From: PGZG01 sp046292765
Lineage (GTDB): Bacteria > Pseudomonadota > Gammaproteobacteria > Pseudomonadales > Alcanivoracaceae
Reading direction: 5' to 3'
Assembly: GCA_046292765.1 (NCBI GenBank)
Contig: JBKBQA010000001.1
Span: 558,001-622,000 of the forward strand
DNA length: 64,000 nt
Under the pieces are notes generated by a model. It saw nothing but the letters and a program-made list of their open reading frames with translations, was not told the origin of the DNA and searched no databases. A program made the translations under genes and the position numbers. Of the stretch, positions 16,116 to 25,228 are shown piece after piece. Numbering within the stretch: position 1 is the stretch's first letter; each line of letters starts with the position of its first letter.

Positions 16116-17485
16116 TGTTCTCGATTCGTCGATTTCTGCTGTTGTCGCTGTCACTGACCGTGCTCGGTTTGGGCACACTGACAACGGTGATGGTGTATCG
16201 CGTGGCCGCCCATGAGGTTGAGGAGCTGTTTGATGCGCAGCTGATCCAGCATGGTCGATTGCTTGCCCGCTGGCTGGAAAATGGACGCGACTCTGATGCA
16301 GCATTGATGGGCGCTGGCGAAACGGCACTGGTCCACAGTTATGAACGCTATGTTGCCGTGCAGCATGTGTCGGCGGATGGCGAGTTGCTGTTCAGTGCCC
16401 CGATCATGCTGGATCAAGTGCTGGCGCCACTGCGCCCCGGTGTGTCGGTGCAGACTGCGTCCGAACGGGATTGGCATGTGTATGTCCAGCCACTCGGTGA
16501 TGGCCGCTGGCTGATGGTCGGCGAAGAACAGCATATTCGTGACGAGTTATCCAGTGAGGCCACGCTGGCCATTGTGGTGCCTTTCCTTGCTGTCTGGCCG
16601 CTGCTGGCGCTGGCGATGCTGTTGGCACTGCGCCGCGGCCTGCGGCCGCTGACGGAGCTGGAAAGTGCCTTGCGGGAGCGTCATGCCCACCATCTCGCCG
16701 CGCTGGAATATGGCGGCGAGGTTGTCGAGCTGAATCTGGTGGTGACCGAACTCAACCGCTTGCTGGCGCAGATAGATGAAGTGCTGCGGCGAGAGCAGCG
16801 TTTCAGTGATGACGCCGCCCACGAATTGCGAACCCTGCTCAGTATCCTCAAGTTACATGCTGACAATGCCGTGCGCATGGCTGATCCCGCCGAGCGGGAG
16901 CATGCGCTGCAGCAGGTTCAGGCAGGCATTGCCCGCGCGGAAAGTACCGTCACCAGCCTGTTGTCGCTGGCCCGTCTTGAAGCCGGCGTGGAGTCGAGTG
17001 AAGCTCCTGACAGGGGGGCGGTGTTGCTGATGCCAGTGATCCGTCAGGTGATGGCGGATATGTTGCCAGCGGCAGAGGCCGCCGGTCGTGATCTGGTCAT
17101 GGAGTCGCACGCGGATGATCATGTCAGGGTTCCGATCCGCACTGATCTGTTGATGATGGTGGTGCGCAATCTGATCGATAATGCCCTCCGTTACTCGCCG
17201 CCTGGCAGTGAGGTGGTGGTGCGCGTCAGTCTGTCTGAAGGTCAGGCGCAAGTGGTGGTCGAGGATGCCGGGGCTGGCCTGCCTGACCCTGTCCGCGAGC
17301 AGATGGGCCAGCGGTTCCTGCGCGGAGATCACGGCATGCCTGGTGCCGGGCTGGGGTTGTCCATCGCCAGACGGGTTGTCGAGTATTGTGGCGGTCGGCT
17401 GACTTTTGCCGGCCCGGAGCCCGGCCATCGTTCCCGGGCGGTGATCTGTTTGCCTGTCGCCGCGAAGGACCCTGATGTAGTCTAG
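16115..17485 (+). CDS. Sensor histidine kinase, QseC-like
   Basis: About 456 residues. An N-terminal transmembrane helix (about 7-29), a periplasmic sensor region of about 125 residues, a second helix (about 150-172), a short linker, a dimerisation/phosphoacceptor box FSDDAAHELRTLLSILKLH (His near 236) and a HATPase domain with NLIDNALRYSP and GAGLGLSIARR are visible. The start at 16115 makes a TGATG overlap with the regulator; a TTG one codon earlier is less likely. It forms the cognate pair with the preceding regulator. The signal is unknown; redox or envelope state would fit the operon. Confidence 0.92.
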   Translation: MFSIRRFLLLSLSLTVLGLGTLTTVMVYRVAAHEVEELFDAQLIQHGRLLARWLENGRDSDAALMGAGETALVHSYERYVAVQHVSADGELLFSAPIMLDQVLAPLRPGVSVQTASERDWHVYVQPLGDGRWLMVGEEQHIRDELSSEATLAIVVPFLAVWPLLALAMLLALRRGLRPLTELESALRERHAHHLAALEYGGEVVELNLVVTELNRLLAQIDEVLRREQRFSDDAAHELRTLLSILKLHADNAVRMADPAEREHALQQVQAGIARAESTVTSLLSLARLEAGVESSEAPDRGAVLLMPVIRQVMADMLPAAEAAGRDLVMESHADDHVRVPIRTDLLMMVVRNLIDNALRYSPPGSEVVVRVSLSEGQAQVVVEDAGAGLPDPVREQMGQRFLRGDHGMPGAGLGLSIARRVVEYCGGRLTFAGPEPGHRSRAVICLPVAAKDPDVV

Positions 17486-17515
17486 GCGTCAGTGTCAGCG
17501 TTGCTCAGGGATGCC

Positions 17516-18487
17516 ATGAAACTGCCAGAAAATATGACCGAAACCGTCGGTGATCGCCTGCTTGATCCGGGCAATGCCAGATTATGGCGGATGGCGGCCA
17601 TACTGCTGCTGGTGTTGCTGCTGGTGGATGTCGCTTTGGGTTGGTACTGGAGCCGCGAGCCGGCACTGAGACCGGTGGAGCCTGCTCCCGAGGCGGTCGT
17701 CGGCGACACCACCACCGCTGCCCTGATTACCGTTGCCCGGACGCTGCTCGACAAGCCCGGCGGCTATCTGAGCAATGACATCCTGCCCCATCGTCTGTGG
17801 CTGGATAACATGCCGAACTGGGAGCTCGGGGTACTGGTACAGGTGCGCGACATGACCCGGGTGATGCGACACGACATGAGTCGGTCGCAATCGCAGAGTG
17901 AGGAGGACCGCGACCTGATGCGGGCCGAGCCCCAGTTCAACTTTGATCATGCCAGTTGGGCTATCCCCGCCACCGAGCGCGAATATCAGCGCGGCATCGA
18001 AGCACTGGAGCGATATCGCCATCGGCTTGAGCGCGGCGAAGCCAGATTCTATGCCCGAGCAGATAACCTCAATTCCTGGCTTGGCGATGTCCAGAACCGG
18101 CTTGACGCCATGTCACAGCAGCTCAGTCAGAGTGTCGGCAAAGACCCGGTTGTTGCTAACGGTGCTGCCGCTACGCGACAGAAAACTCCGTGGCGCGAGG
18201 TTGATGATGTGTTCTATCAGGCGCGCGGAGGATGCTGGGCGCTGATTCACCTGTTGCGTGCGGGGGAGCATGATTTCGCGGATGTACTGGCGAAGAACAA
18301 CGCGCTGGCGAGCTATCGGCAGATCATTCGTGAGCTGGAGGAGACCCAGCGTACGGTGTGGAGCCCGATGATCCTGAATGGCTCCGGGTTTGGCGTACTT
18401 GCCAATCACTCGCTGGTGATGGCGAACTATATCTCCCGCGCCAACGCTGCCTTGCTTGATGTTCGCCAGTTATTGTCTCAGGGATAG
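17516..18487 (+). CDS. DUF2333 family membrane protein
   Basis: About 323 residues. One N-terminal transmembrane helix (about 27-44, AAILLLVLLLVDVALGW) is followed by a soluble, charged domain with helical character, matching DUF2333, a family of unknown function in Gammaproteobacteria. The start at 17516 (MKLPENMTET) has AGGG 5 nt upstream; a GTG eight codons earlier is in frame. It lies 30 nt after the sensor kinase and may or may not be co-transcribed with it. Confidence 0.82.
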   Translation: MKLPENMTETVGDRLLDPGNARLWRMAAILLLVLLLVDVALGWYWSREPALRPVEPAPEAVVGDTTTAALITVARTLLDKPGGYLSNDILPHRLWLDNMPNWELGVLVQVRDMTRVMRHDMSRSQSQSEEDRDLMRAEPQFNFDHASWAIPATEREYQRGIEALERYRHRLERGEARFYARADNLNSWLGDVQNRLDAMSQQLSQSVGKDPVVANGAAATRQKTPWREVDDVFYQARGGCWALIHLLRAGEHDFADVLAKNNALASYRQIIRELEETQRTVWSPMILNGSGFGVLANHSLVMANYISRANAALLDVRQLLSQG

Positions 18488-18512
18488 TAACCGGCGTGGT
18501 CGTTCGGTGTGG

Positions 18513-19841
18513 TCATTCAACGCTGGCGAGGGTCTTCTCGACATTGCCTCGGAACGCCCGATTGACTCGCAGCCTTCGCATTGTCCAGTAATGGCCACCA
18601 AGCACCCGGTTTATCAGTAGCGTGCGAGGAGATGGCTGAAATGACTCCAGATATTTCCATGGCACGGTGCGGGTATGTTTGACCAGGTCAAGATGCAGAC
18701 GTGAGCTGGCGAAATCAAACGGCTCGGTGCTGAAAGGCGGCAGCAGCATTTCCACCCATGGACGGTAAAATGCTTCGCTGACGTCCGGTCCGCCTCCCTT
18801 GCGCACATCGAGATCCACCAGGATGCGATCAAGAGTGAGGTAATCTCCGGCGTAAGCTGCTTCGGTCAGGGCTTTCATGGCGCGGATATCCTGTTCCGGG
18901 ATGCGTTTTATCGCGCCGAAGTCATACATGATGATGCTGCCATCCGGGCGGAAGGCGAAGTTTCCGGGATGCGGGTCGCAGTGAACCTCCCGGAGCACGA
19001 ACATTTCCCGCCCGAGGGCATCGAACAGTCGCTCGCCGAGCAGATTGCGCACTGTCTGATCATAGGCGTCGCTGATCTCGACGGTATCAAGATCATCACC
19101 CGGCTCGTAGCACAGAGTCAGTACCTGACCGGAGCTGAGGGAGTCGATCACGTCGGGGATCACGATCCAGGGCTCATCGCGGTGGAACTCGCGGAACCGC
19201 TTCAGGTTTTCGGCTTCGCGGATATAGTCCAGCTCCTCCTCAAGCTGATCCCGGATTTCGGAAAAGATGGCATCGAGAGTGGCTTCATTGACCTTGAACA
19301 AGGCGCCGAGACGGAGGATGCGACGGAGCTGGCGCATGTCCGAGTCGATCGATGACTTCACTGCAGGGTACTGCACCTTGACCACCACCTCGGTGCCATC
19401 CTTTAGGGTGGCGCGATGGACCTGACCGATGGAGGCCGCAGCGAACGGTTTCTCTTCGAAACTGCCGAACAGATTCAGCGGATCGTCACCAAGCTCGTGC
19501 TTGAGCTGGCGCTTGATGATCGAGAACGGCATCGGTGCCGAGGCTTTTTGCAGCACGGTCAGGGCGTCGGCGATCTCGGCCGGCAACAGATCCTGCATCT
19601 GCGACGCGATCTGCCCCACCTTCATTACCGCGCCTTTCATCTGGCCCAGCGTCTCGGCTACCTGACGGCCGACATCGCGCATCAATTTCTCGCGATCCCG
19701 CTTTTGCGCCTCTTCGTCCTGAAACAGCTTCTTGACCTGATGGCCGGCCACTCGCGTAGCGATTGAGGTGGTCATGCCGGTCAGGCGCAGCAAACGCCCT
19801 GCGTGGGTGGTGGCCGCGAAGGATTTTTTTTCTTTTGCCAT
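18513..19841 (-). CDS. ABC1/UbiB-family atypical kinase
   Basis: About 442 residues of the ABC1 (ADCK/UbiB) family. The signature KxGQ motif appears as MKVGQIASQ, followed by ATP-binding ASIGQVHRA, catalytic VHCDPHPGNF and MYDFGAIKR. No transmembrane segments are apparent, unlike UbiB proper. Family members support ubiquinone or isoprenoid lipid handling; this shorter, soluble-type branch is uncharacterised. The start at 19841 was chosen because AGGA precedes it; a start six codons earlier is weaker. It is convergent with DUF2333. Confidence 0.9.
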   Translation of the reverse strand: MAKEKKSFAATTHAGRLLRLTGMTTSIATRVAGHQVKKLFQDEEAQKRDREKLMRDVGRQVAETLGQMKGAVMKVGQIASQMQDLLPAEIADALTVLQKASAPMPFSIIKRQLKHELGDDPLNLFGSFEEKPFAAASIGQVHRATLKDGTEVVVKVQYPAVKSSIDSDMRQLRRILRLGALFKVNEATLDAIFSEIRDQLEEELDYIREAENLKRFREFHRDEPWIVIPDVIDSLSSGQVLTLCYEPGDDLDTVEISDAYDQTVRNLLGERLFDALGREMFVLREVHCDPHPGNFAFRPDGSIIMYDFGAIKRIPEQDIRAMKALTEAAYAGDYLTLDRILVDLDVRKGGGPDVSEAFYRPWVEMLLPPFSTEPFDFASSRLHLDLVKHTRTVPWKYLESFQPSPRTLLINRVLGGHYWTMRRLRVNRAFRGNVEKTLASVE

Positions 19842-19997
19842 GATGCGGTCCTGTGACACTTGGCTTGCCGGTCATCATATCGCGTCCAGCCTCCAAGCGG
19901 GCGGCTACGGATTGACCTGTCAGCAAAGCATTACTGGCGCCAGAGCCGCTGGCCATGTCCGCCGGGGACAAAGGGCGGCCAGGGTGTCGCAGAACAA

Positions 19998-20024
19998 CAA
20001 AAAAAGGGGGCCAAATGGCCCCCC
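19998..20024 (-). terminator. Rho-independent terminator of the phasin-like gene
   Basis: Stem GGGGGCC (20006-20012) and GGCCCCC (20017-20023) with loop AAAT. On the minus strand it is followed by seven T residues (complement of 19999-20005). A textbook intrinsic terminator 28 nt past the phasin-like stop. Confidence 0.88.
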
Positions 20025-20051
20025 TGATACGGAGATTCAGTCAGTACGCGA

Positions 20052-20480
20052 TCAGGCGCGCTGCTCGCCAGCGGCAACCAGCTCGTTGAACAGCTTCTCG
20101 CTTTCTTCGCGGGCAGTCTTAACAGCGCCGAGGCCAGCCAGAACGAACTCATTGGTGTCGACGGCTTTCTCGCCGCGCTCGGTGCGACCGGCATCCACGA
20201 AGCGCTCGTACAGGGCCTTGCGCTTCTCCGGAGCGGCTTCGAGCAGCTCACGGGCAGCAACCAGCGCGCCACGGCTGGCCAGCAGCGCCTTCGGCTTGCC
20301 TTCAGCTGCTTCGCCCAGCTCGGCAGTACCGCGGGCGACGTACTCGTCCAGCAGTTCATTGGAGCTTGCTTCTACCTTGGTAACGGCACCCAGACTAGCC
20401 AGGTACAGCTTGTTGCCCAGTTCGCGGGCACGGTTGACCAGGTTTTCCTGTTGCGCGCGGAGATCTTTCAGTTCGCCCAT
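20052..20480 (-). CDS. Phasin-like polyhydroxyalkanoate granule protein
   Basis: A 142-residue, Ala/Glu/Leu-rich, all-helical protein without signal peptide. Two copies of a phasin-type motif are visible: LYLASLGAVTKVEASSNELL (about 25-44) and FVLAGLGAVKTAREESEKLF (about 112-131), each continuing into a DEYVARG or NELVAAG end. This is the pattern of PhaF/PhaI-type phasins, which coat PHA granules. The start at 20480 has GAGGT upstream. It is monocistronic with a strong terminator. No PHA synthase is in this window, so a granule role is inference. Confidence 0.78.
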   Translation of the reverse strand: MGELKDLRAQQENLVNRARELGNKLYLASLGAVTKVEASSNELLDEYVARGTAELGEAAEGKPKALLASRGALVAARELLEAAPEKRKALYERFVDAGRTERGEKAVDTNEFVLAGLGAVKTAREESEKLFNELVAAGEQRA

Positions 20481-20716
20481 GATGGTTACCTCGTGAAACG
20501 GTTGAATGAGTGGCTGCGTGTATGCAGTGGGAGCAGAGTAGTGGCTGGCAGGCGGCTTCGCTGGCGCTCTGTCTGACAATTGAGCAACATCAGGGGAATT
20601 GTGAAAATCTGTGACGGTGTGAACCAGGTCAGGCTTTGCGGGTCGGATGGTACACGCTTCTGTGGCGTTTAAGTCTTTATACTGACGCCAGTTGATCCTA
20701 TCGGAGACAGTCAACC

Positions 20717-21097
20717 ATGATCGATAAACTCGTGACCGATGTGCCCGCCCGGATCTGGGAGGAAGGTCGCCCGCCGAAGGCGCGCAATTGGGATGCCGAG
20801 TTCAATGTCGCTGGCTGGATCAAGGTGACCGGTGCCCGTGGCGAGATATCGCTGATGGTGCGTCACGAGGACGAGGCTGGCGAGCACACCTGTCTGGTCG
20901 ACCGTTGTGCGGTTACCGGGGAGTCCAGCAGCCTGATGTCGGGCCTGATCCGGATGAAGTTCACCGGCAAGGTCGCCAGCGTTCAGGTGGTGTTGAGACT
21001 GTCTGATCCGGCGATGCGGTTTCAGGTCGATGAACTGTTCGTTCAGCGCCGCGGCAGCGCGCTACGGCGAGAAGACAAACTAATTTCCAACTACTGA
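20717..21097 (+). CDS. Hypothetical protein, 126 residues
   Basis: I do not recognise this family. It is soluble, mixed alpha/beta, with no signal peptide or transmembrane segment. It begins MIDKLVTDVPARIWEEG and contains the hydrophobic strand pattern SVQVVLRLSDPAMRFQVDEL near residues 91-110. A GGAGAC site lies upstream. Codon use is like the neighbours and a strong terminator follows its stop, which supports a real gene. It is flanked by the phasin-like gene (divergent) and a small minus-strand gene (convergent). Confidence 0.7.
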   Translation: MIDKLVTDVPARIWEEGRPPKARNWDAEFNVAGWIKVTGARGEISLMVRHEDEAGEHTCLVDRCAVTGESSSLMSGLIRMKFTGKVASVQVVLRLSDPAMRFQVDELFVQRRGSALRREDKLISNY

Positions 21098-21310
21098 TCA
21101 GCCATTCCCGATTCGTTGAGTGATCGAACCGATCACTAGGGCAGGAGGACGTATCGTCTCCTGCCCTTTTTCGTTTTGCTGTGGCAGTGGCTTCTTGCCG
21201 GGGTTAACCAGTGACTCCGGCCACTGATCAAAAACCAGTCCTGTCAGTCGATTCAGACCTTCCAGTGCCCGCTCGGGTGATGCCTGTCCAATGGGAATAA
21301 CCTTGCTCAT
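21098..21310 (-). CDS. Small hypothetical protein, 70 residues
   Basis: Begins MSKVIPIGQASPERALEGLN and continues LTGLVFDQWPESLVNPG, resembling small conserved proteins of unknown function with a LNRLTGL-x-F-x-x-x-PESL core. The stop abuts the stop of the convergent upstream-coordinate gene. Its C-terminal codons run through a hairpin that looks like the terminator of the opposing gene, so the true C-terminus and even expression are uncertain. No strong ribosome site was seen. Confidence 0.45.
   Translation of the reverse strand: MSKVIPIGQASPERALEGLNRLTGLVFDQWPESLVNPGKKPLPQQNEKGQETIRPPALVIGSITQRIGNG
21138..21171 (+). terminator. Rho-independent terminator of the 126-residue hypothetical gene
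   Basis: Stem AGGGCAGGA (21138-21146) and TCCTGCCCT (21159-21167), extended by GACG/CGTC around a TAT loop, then TTTTTCG on the plus strand. It lies 40 nt after the plus-strand stop codon, inside the 3' end of the small convergent gene. Confidence 0.8.
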
Positions 21311-21480
21311 GCCGGATGCCCGCCTGTGCTGTCCTGTCTGTAGAGGAACAAAGCGAGAATCGTGCCAACGTCACAATTTTCAATTTTTCTATATAAAACA
21401 TACAAATAGAGAGTCGGGCGTCGGGGGCGGGGGTGGGCTAACCATGACGTTTTTTGTCAGCCCATTAGTACCCTTGTGCC

Positions 21481-21502
21481 AGAGCGCCGCAGCGGGCGCT
21501 CT
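21481..21502 (-). terminator. Hairpin after the SDR gene, possible terminator
   Basis: Perfect 8-bp stem AGAGCGCC (21481-21488) and GGCGCTCT (21495-21502) with a 6-nt loop, about 16 nt beyond the SDR stop on the minus strand. There is no T-run directly after it, so it is only a candidate. Confidence 0.4.
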
Positions 21503-21517
21503 GTTGGCTGCTGCCGG

Positions 21518-22345
21518 CTACAGAAAGAAATCGGGCATCAGCTGGTCATCGCCAATGTCAGGGTCTACCCGGTAGGCAGTGAAGTCGGTCACTCCCTCGT
21601 CGCGCAGGACCTGTTCGTCGATAAAAAACTGACCGCTGCACTGACGTGCGTCCCGGCACAGGATGGCGTGGGCAGCATCGGCGATGATCGTCGGTTGCCT
21701 GGCCAGCTGGACTTCCGCCACGCCGCCGAGCTGATTTTTCACGGCAGCGGTATTGATGACGGTTTTTGGCCACAGTGCGTTAAACGCCACCTTGCCCCGG
21801 TATTCCTCCGCCATGCCCAGCACACACAGGCTCATGCCGTACTTGGCCATGGTGTAGGCAACATGACGTCCGAACCACATCGGGCTCATGTTCAGCGGTG
21901 GTGCCAGATTGAGAACATGGGGGTTGGCTGCCTTTTTCAGATGTGGCAGGCACAGCCGGCTTGTCATAAAAGTGCCGCGGGTGTTGATCTGGTGCATCAG
22001 ATCAAACTTCTTCATGTCGGTGCTTTCGGTGCCGGTCAGGGAGATGGCGCTGGCATTGTTGATCAGGATATCGATGCCGCCAAAGGTGGCCACTGCCTGC
22101 TCCACCGCCGCTGCGACCTGAGCTTCTTCACGGACGTCACCGACACATACCAGCGCCTTGCCGCCGGCACGTTCAATATCTTCGGCTGCGGTGTAAAGGG
22201 TGCCGGGCAGCTTCGGATGCGGTTCTGTGGTCTTGGCGAATAGCACGATATTGGCGCCATCGCGGGCAGCGCGCTCGCCGATGGCCTTGCCGATGCCGCG
22301 ACTGGCGCCGGTGATAAACAGGGTTTTGCCGGCCAGATCTGCCAT
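21518..22345 (-). CDS. SDR-family oxidoreductase, HSDL2-like
   Basis: About 275 residues of short-chain dehydrogenase/reductase. It shows the cofactor loop TGASRGIGKAIG (about 12-23), NNASAISLTGTES, and catalytic YTMAK (YxxxK). The sequence, with PPLNMSPMWFGRHVAYTMAKYGM, is close to the HSDL2/hydroxysteroid dehydrogenase-like branch, thought to act on lipid or sterol-like alcohols or ketones. The start at 22345 (MADLAGKTLFITG) has AGAGGA upstream; the longer in-frame start adds 20 unrelated residues. Substrate unknown. Confidence 0.88.
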   Translation of the reverse strand: MADLAGKTLFITGASRGIGKAIGERAARDGANIVLFAKTTEPHPKLPGTLYTAAEDIERAGGKALVCVGDVREEAQVAAAVEQAVATFGGIDILINNASAISLTGTESTDMKKFDLMHQINTRGTFMTSRLCLPHLKKAANPHVLNLAPPLNMSPMWFGRHVAYTMAKYGMSLCVLGMAEEYRGKVAFNALWPKTVINTAAVKNQLGGVAEVQLARQPTIIADAAHAILCRDARQCSGQFFIDEQVLRDEGVTDFTAYRVDPDIGDDQLMPDFFL

Positions 22346-22437
22346 CGGGGAATCCTCTCTCGGTGCGGAAGAGGGAAAGCTATCAAGCGGATTGGCGAAC
22401 GGCACTGACGAAAAAGATCAGTGCCGTACTGTAGCCG

Positions 22438-23277
22438 TCAGTCGCGGCTGATGACGAGGTCCTGCAACTCGTCCTGAAGGGGGGCGATCAATGCCCGGTT
22501 ATCGTGCTGCCAGGGATGGAAACCGGGGCGGAAATAATCCAGATACTCCGGAATCAGCCGGCGCAGTGGCCCCGGGTTACCGACCAGCCACCAGCCACCG
22601 CGCAGCATGCGCATCAGGCCGCCATTGCCTTCACTTTTCAGGTAGGCATGAGTAATCGCGGTAATGCGCATCCAGAATAGCATGGTGACCTGAACCATCA
22701 TCAAAACCCGGTTCCAGTAACCACCCCCGGTGGCCTCATAGACATCGTAAGCTACCGCCTTGTGCTCGGTTTCTTCTACCGCATGCCAGCTGAACAGGGC
22801 GCGGATCTCCGGGTGCAGTGCTTCGGAAATTTCCGGCCGGGTCAGGAACTGGTTGGCCATGATGGCAGTGAAGTGCTCCAGTGCCAGCGTCAGGGCCAGC
22901 TGCTGGCGCGGGCCGAGGCGCTGGCGGGCCATGTTAAGGCCTTCCTGAATCTGCTTCAGTACCGGGGCGACCGGGTAACCCTGTTCGTCCAGCCAGGCAT
23001 TGAAAGCTTCATGTTCCTGACCGTGATGGGCCTCCTGACCGATAAACTTGCGCACCTCGATAATCAGATTCGGGTCGGACAGCTCTTTCTGGTAGCGGCG
23101 GACGGAATCAATGAAAAAGCGCTCGCCATCCGGAAACACGGTCGACATGGCCGCATAGAAGGCGCTCAGGAAAGGATCGCCGCCGAAAAAGTGTTTCGGC
23201 ACGCTGGCGCTGACTTTCAGGCCAAGGCGACGAACCTGGATGGCCGGCCGGGAAAGTATTGCAGCCTGAGCGGTCAT
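22438..23277 (-). CDS. Putative metal-dependent hydrolase, PF10118 family
   Basis: A 279-residue protein with ferritin-like diiron features: QEAHHGQEHEAFN (about 80-92) and WHAVEETEHKAVAYDVY (about 168-184) supply repeated E-x-x-H ligands on helices. It matches the family annotated as predicted metal-dependent hydrolase, common beside lipid and steroid genes in Gammaproteobacteria and Actinobacteria. A hydrophobic helix near 190-215 may touch the membrane. No reaction is established. It lies 92 nt upstream of the SDR gene on the same strand. Confidence 0.85.
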   Translation of the reverse strand: MTAQAAILSRPAIQVRRLGLKVSASVPKHFFGGDPFLSAFYAAMSTVFPDGERFFIDSVRRYQKELSDPNLIIEVRKFIGQEAHHGQEHEAFNAWLDEQGYPVAPVLKQIQEGLNMARQRLGPRQQLALTLALEHFTAIMANQFLTRPEISEALHPEIRALFSWHAVEETEHKAVAYDVYEATGGGYWNRVLMMVQVTMLFWMRITAITHAYLKSEGNGGLMRMLRGGWWLVGNPGPLRRLIPEYLDYFRPGFHPWQHDNRALIAPLQDELQDLVISRD

Positions 23278-23402
23278 GAAAAATCTCCCTGATAAGTGAT
23301 ATTGAGTCCAGTTTGCCTTGCAGGCGGTAACGGGCCGAGGTTATCTTGTGTCATTCGCCGGTCATTTTGCGCCATCCTGGCGCTGACGAGAGAGTTTGCC
23401 GC

Positions 23403-24416
23403 ATGACCATTCTGAAAATGAATCCAGAGGAATACTCCGTTTCCACCGAATATGCGCCGCTATTGCTGGCTACGGTGGAGCGGTATGGAGTGAAGCGGGC
23501 GGATCTGCTGCCGGATGATATTACCCTGCCGGATCTTCGTGATCCTTCTGCACGCCTGCCACTGCAGGATTTTGTTGATGTTGTCCGGCGTGCCATGCAG
23601 CTGACCGGGGCTCCCTGGCTGGGCTGGGAGTTCGGCGCGACTCTGACGCTGTCATCCCATGGTTTCCTTGGTTATGCCGCAATGAGCAGTGAGACGTTGC
23701 GTGATGCGGTCGAGCTGGCGGTAAAGTTTTTTCGTACTCGCACCACCATTGTTGATCTGCAGCTCAAGGTGGAGGGTGATATTGCTATCCTCCAGATTGA
23801 TGAGTTGGTGGCGTTGAATGATCTGCAGCCGTTCGTGGTCGAGAGTTTGTTCAGCAGCTTCCATTTCATGGGGTTGAAGCTGCTCGGCGAAGTGCCGATG
23901 GATGGTGAGCTGCGTTTTGCCTTCCCCGAGCCGGATTACTACCACCGCATGAAGCCATTGATTCCGGTGCCGGTACTGTTTGACTGTGCCTACAGTCAAA
24001 TGCGTTTCCCGGCTTCACGGCTCGACCAGAAACTGCGTTTTGCCGACCCTCGCCTGGCAACAATGGCCGAAGCCCAGTGCGAGCAGGAGATGGCTAATAT
24101 CAAGTCGCCACCAAAACTGCTCAATCAGGTGCGGCGGATTATTCTGGCCCAGTCAGGTCGCTTTCCGTCGGTAGATGAAGCCGCCTCTGATCTGCATATG
24201 TCATCGCGAACCCTGAAGCGAAAGCTGCAACAGCTGGGCACCAGCTACCAGAAGATTCTTGATGATCTGCGCAAGGGGTTGGCGGTGGAGTATCTGACCC
24301 AGACCGAGATCACGGTGGACGACATTGCCGTGCAACTGGGCTACTCGGATGCGTCCAACTTTGCCCGTGCATTTCGCCGCTGGACCGGACGTAGCCCGTC
24401 CGATTATCGCCGCTGA
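23403..24416 (+). CDS. AraC-family transcriptional regulator
   Basis: About 337 residues. The N-terminal ligand-binding region (PF12625 arabinose-binding-type, about 20-205) resembles regulators of lipid catabolism such as OruR/ArgR-type and steroid or wax-ester regulators. The C-terminal AraC helix-turn-helix (about 240-337) contains SSRTLKRKLQQLG and ITVDDIAVQLGYSDASNFAR. The start at 23403 was chosen over an extension of 19 residues. It begins a plus-strand run with SDR, HIT, CPXCG and enoyl-CoA hydratase genes, and is divergent from the metal-hydrolase gene; either may be its target. Confidence 0.9.
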   Translation: MTILKMNPEEYSVSTEYAPLLLATVERYGVKRADLLPDDITLPDLRDPSARLPLQDFVDVVRRAMQLTGAPWLGWEFGATLTLSSHGFLGYAAMSSETLRDAVELAVKFFRTRTTIVDLQLKVEGDIAILQIDELVALNDLQPFVVESLFSSFHFMGLKLLGEVPMDGELRFAFPEPDYYHRMKPLIPVPVLFDCAYSQMRFPASRLDQKLRFADPRLATMAEAQCEQEMANIKSPPKLLNQVRRIILAQSGRFPSVDEAASDLHMSSRTLKRKLQQLGTSYQKILDDLRKGLAVEYLTQTEITVDDIAVQLGYSDASNFARAFRRWTGRSPSDYRR

Positions 24417-24427
24417 GGACTTCGATC

Positions 24428-25228
24428 ATGCACAGTCTGTACTTGCCCCGCGATCTTCTTGCTGGTGAAACCGCGCTGATTACTGGCGCCGGCAGCGGCA
24501 TCAATCAGGGTATTGCCCGCATGTTTGCAGCCCATGGTGCTCGGGTGGTGATGATCGGCCGGCGCCAGGAAAAGCTTGATGAAACCCGGGCCATGATCGA
24601 GAAAGAAGGCGGAGAGGCGATCGGCTTTTCCGCCGACGTTCGCGATGCTGCTGCCATGGAAGAGGCGGCCGGGAAGGGCGCCGCCCATTTCGGTGCCTAC
24701 GAGATTGTGGTTGCGGGTGCGGCCGGTAACTTCCTCGCGCCAGCGGACAAGATCAGCAGTAATGGCTTCAGTGCAGTGGTGGATATCGACCTCAAAGGTA
24801 CTTTCCATACCTTCAAGGCGGCACTGCCGAATCTGGCAGGAAGTAACGTAAAGATGCTGGCTATTACCGCGCCCCAATCGCAGATGCCCATGCCTTACCA
24901 GTCCCATGTCTGCGCTGCCAAGGCGGCCGTCGACATGCTGGTGAAAACGCTGGCGATCGAATGGGGTAAACGGGGCGTGCGTGTCAATGCGCTGTCACCT
25001 GGCTATGTGGCAGGCACCGTAGGAGGCGATCTGCTTGCCGCAGACAAGGGCGATGAAATTCGTCGACGTCTGCCGCTTGGTCGTTTCTCGATGGTGGATG
25101 AGATGGCACAGATGGCGTTGTTGATGGTGAGCCCGCTCACCAGCTATATGACTGGCCAGATCGTGGCTCTGGATGGCGGCGTCTCGCTGCTCGGTGGCTC
25201 GGCAATGCTGGATCTTGCCGGTGGTTGA
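24428..25228 (+). CDS. SDR-family oxidoreductase, 2,4-dienoyl-CoA reductase-like
   Basis: A 266-residue protein. NAD(P) loop TGAGSGINQGIARMF (about 20-34), VAGAAGNFLAPADKIS, and the segment HVCAAKAAVDML where the usual YxxxK tyrosine is replaced by Val while Lys is kept. Loss of that Tyr with a G-A-A-G-N-F motif is characteristic of 2,4-dienoyl-CoA reductases, which use a different catalytic Tyr/Asn set. The reaction would remove double bonds from unsaturated fatty acyl-CoA. It follows the AraC gene by 11 nt and overlaps the HIT gene by 8 nt. Specific substrate is inference. Confidence 0.82.
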   Translation: MHSLYLPRDLLAGETALITGAGSGINQGIARMFAAHGARVVMIGRRQEKLDETRAMIEKEGGEAIGFSADVRDAAAMEEAAGKGAAHFGAYEIVVAGAAGNFLAPADKISSNGFSAVVDIDLKGTFHTFKAALPNLAGSNVKMLAITAPQSQMPMPYQSHVCAAKAAVDMLVKTLAIEWGKRGVRVNALSPGYVAGTVGGDLLAADKGDEIRRRLPLGRFSMVDEMAQMALLMVSPLTSYMTGQIVALDGGVSLLGGSAMLDLAGG

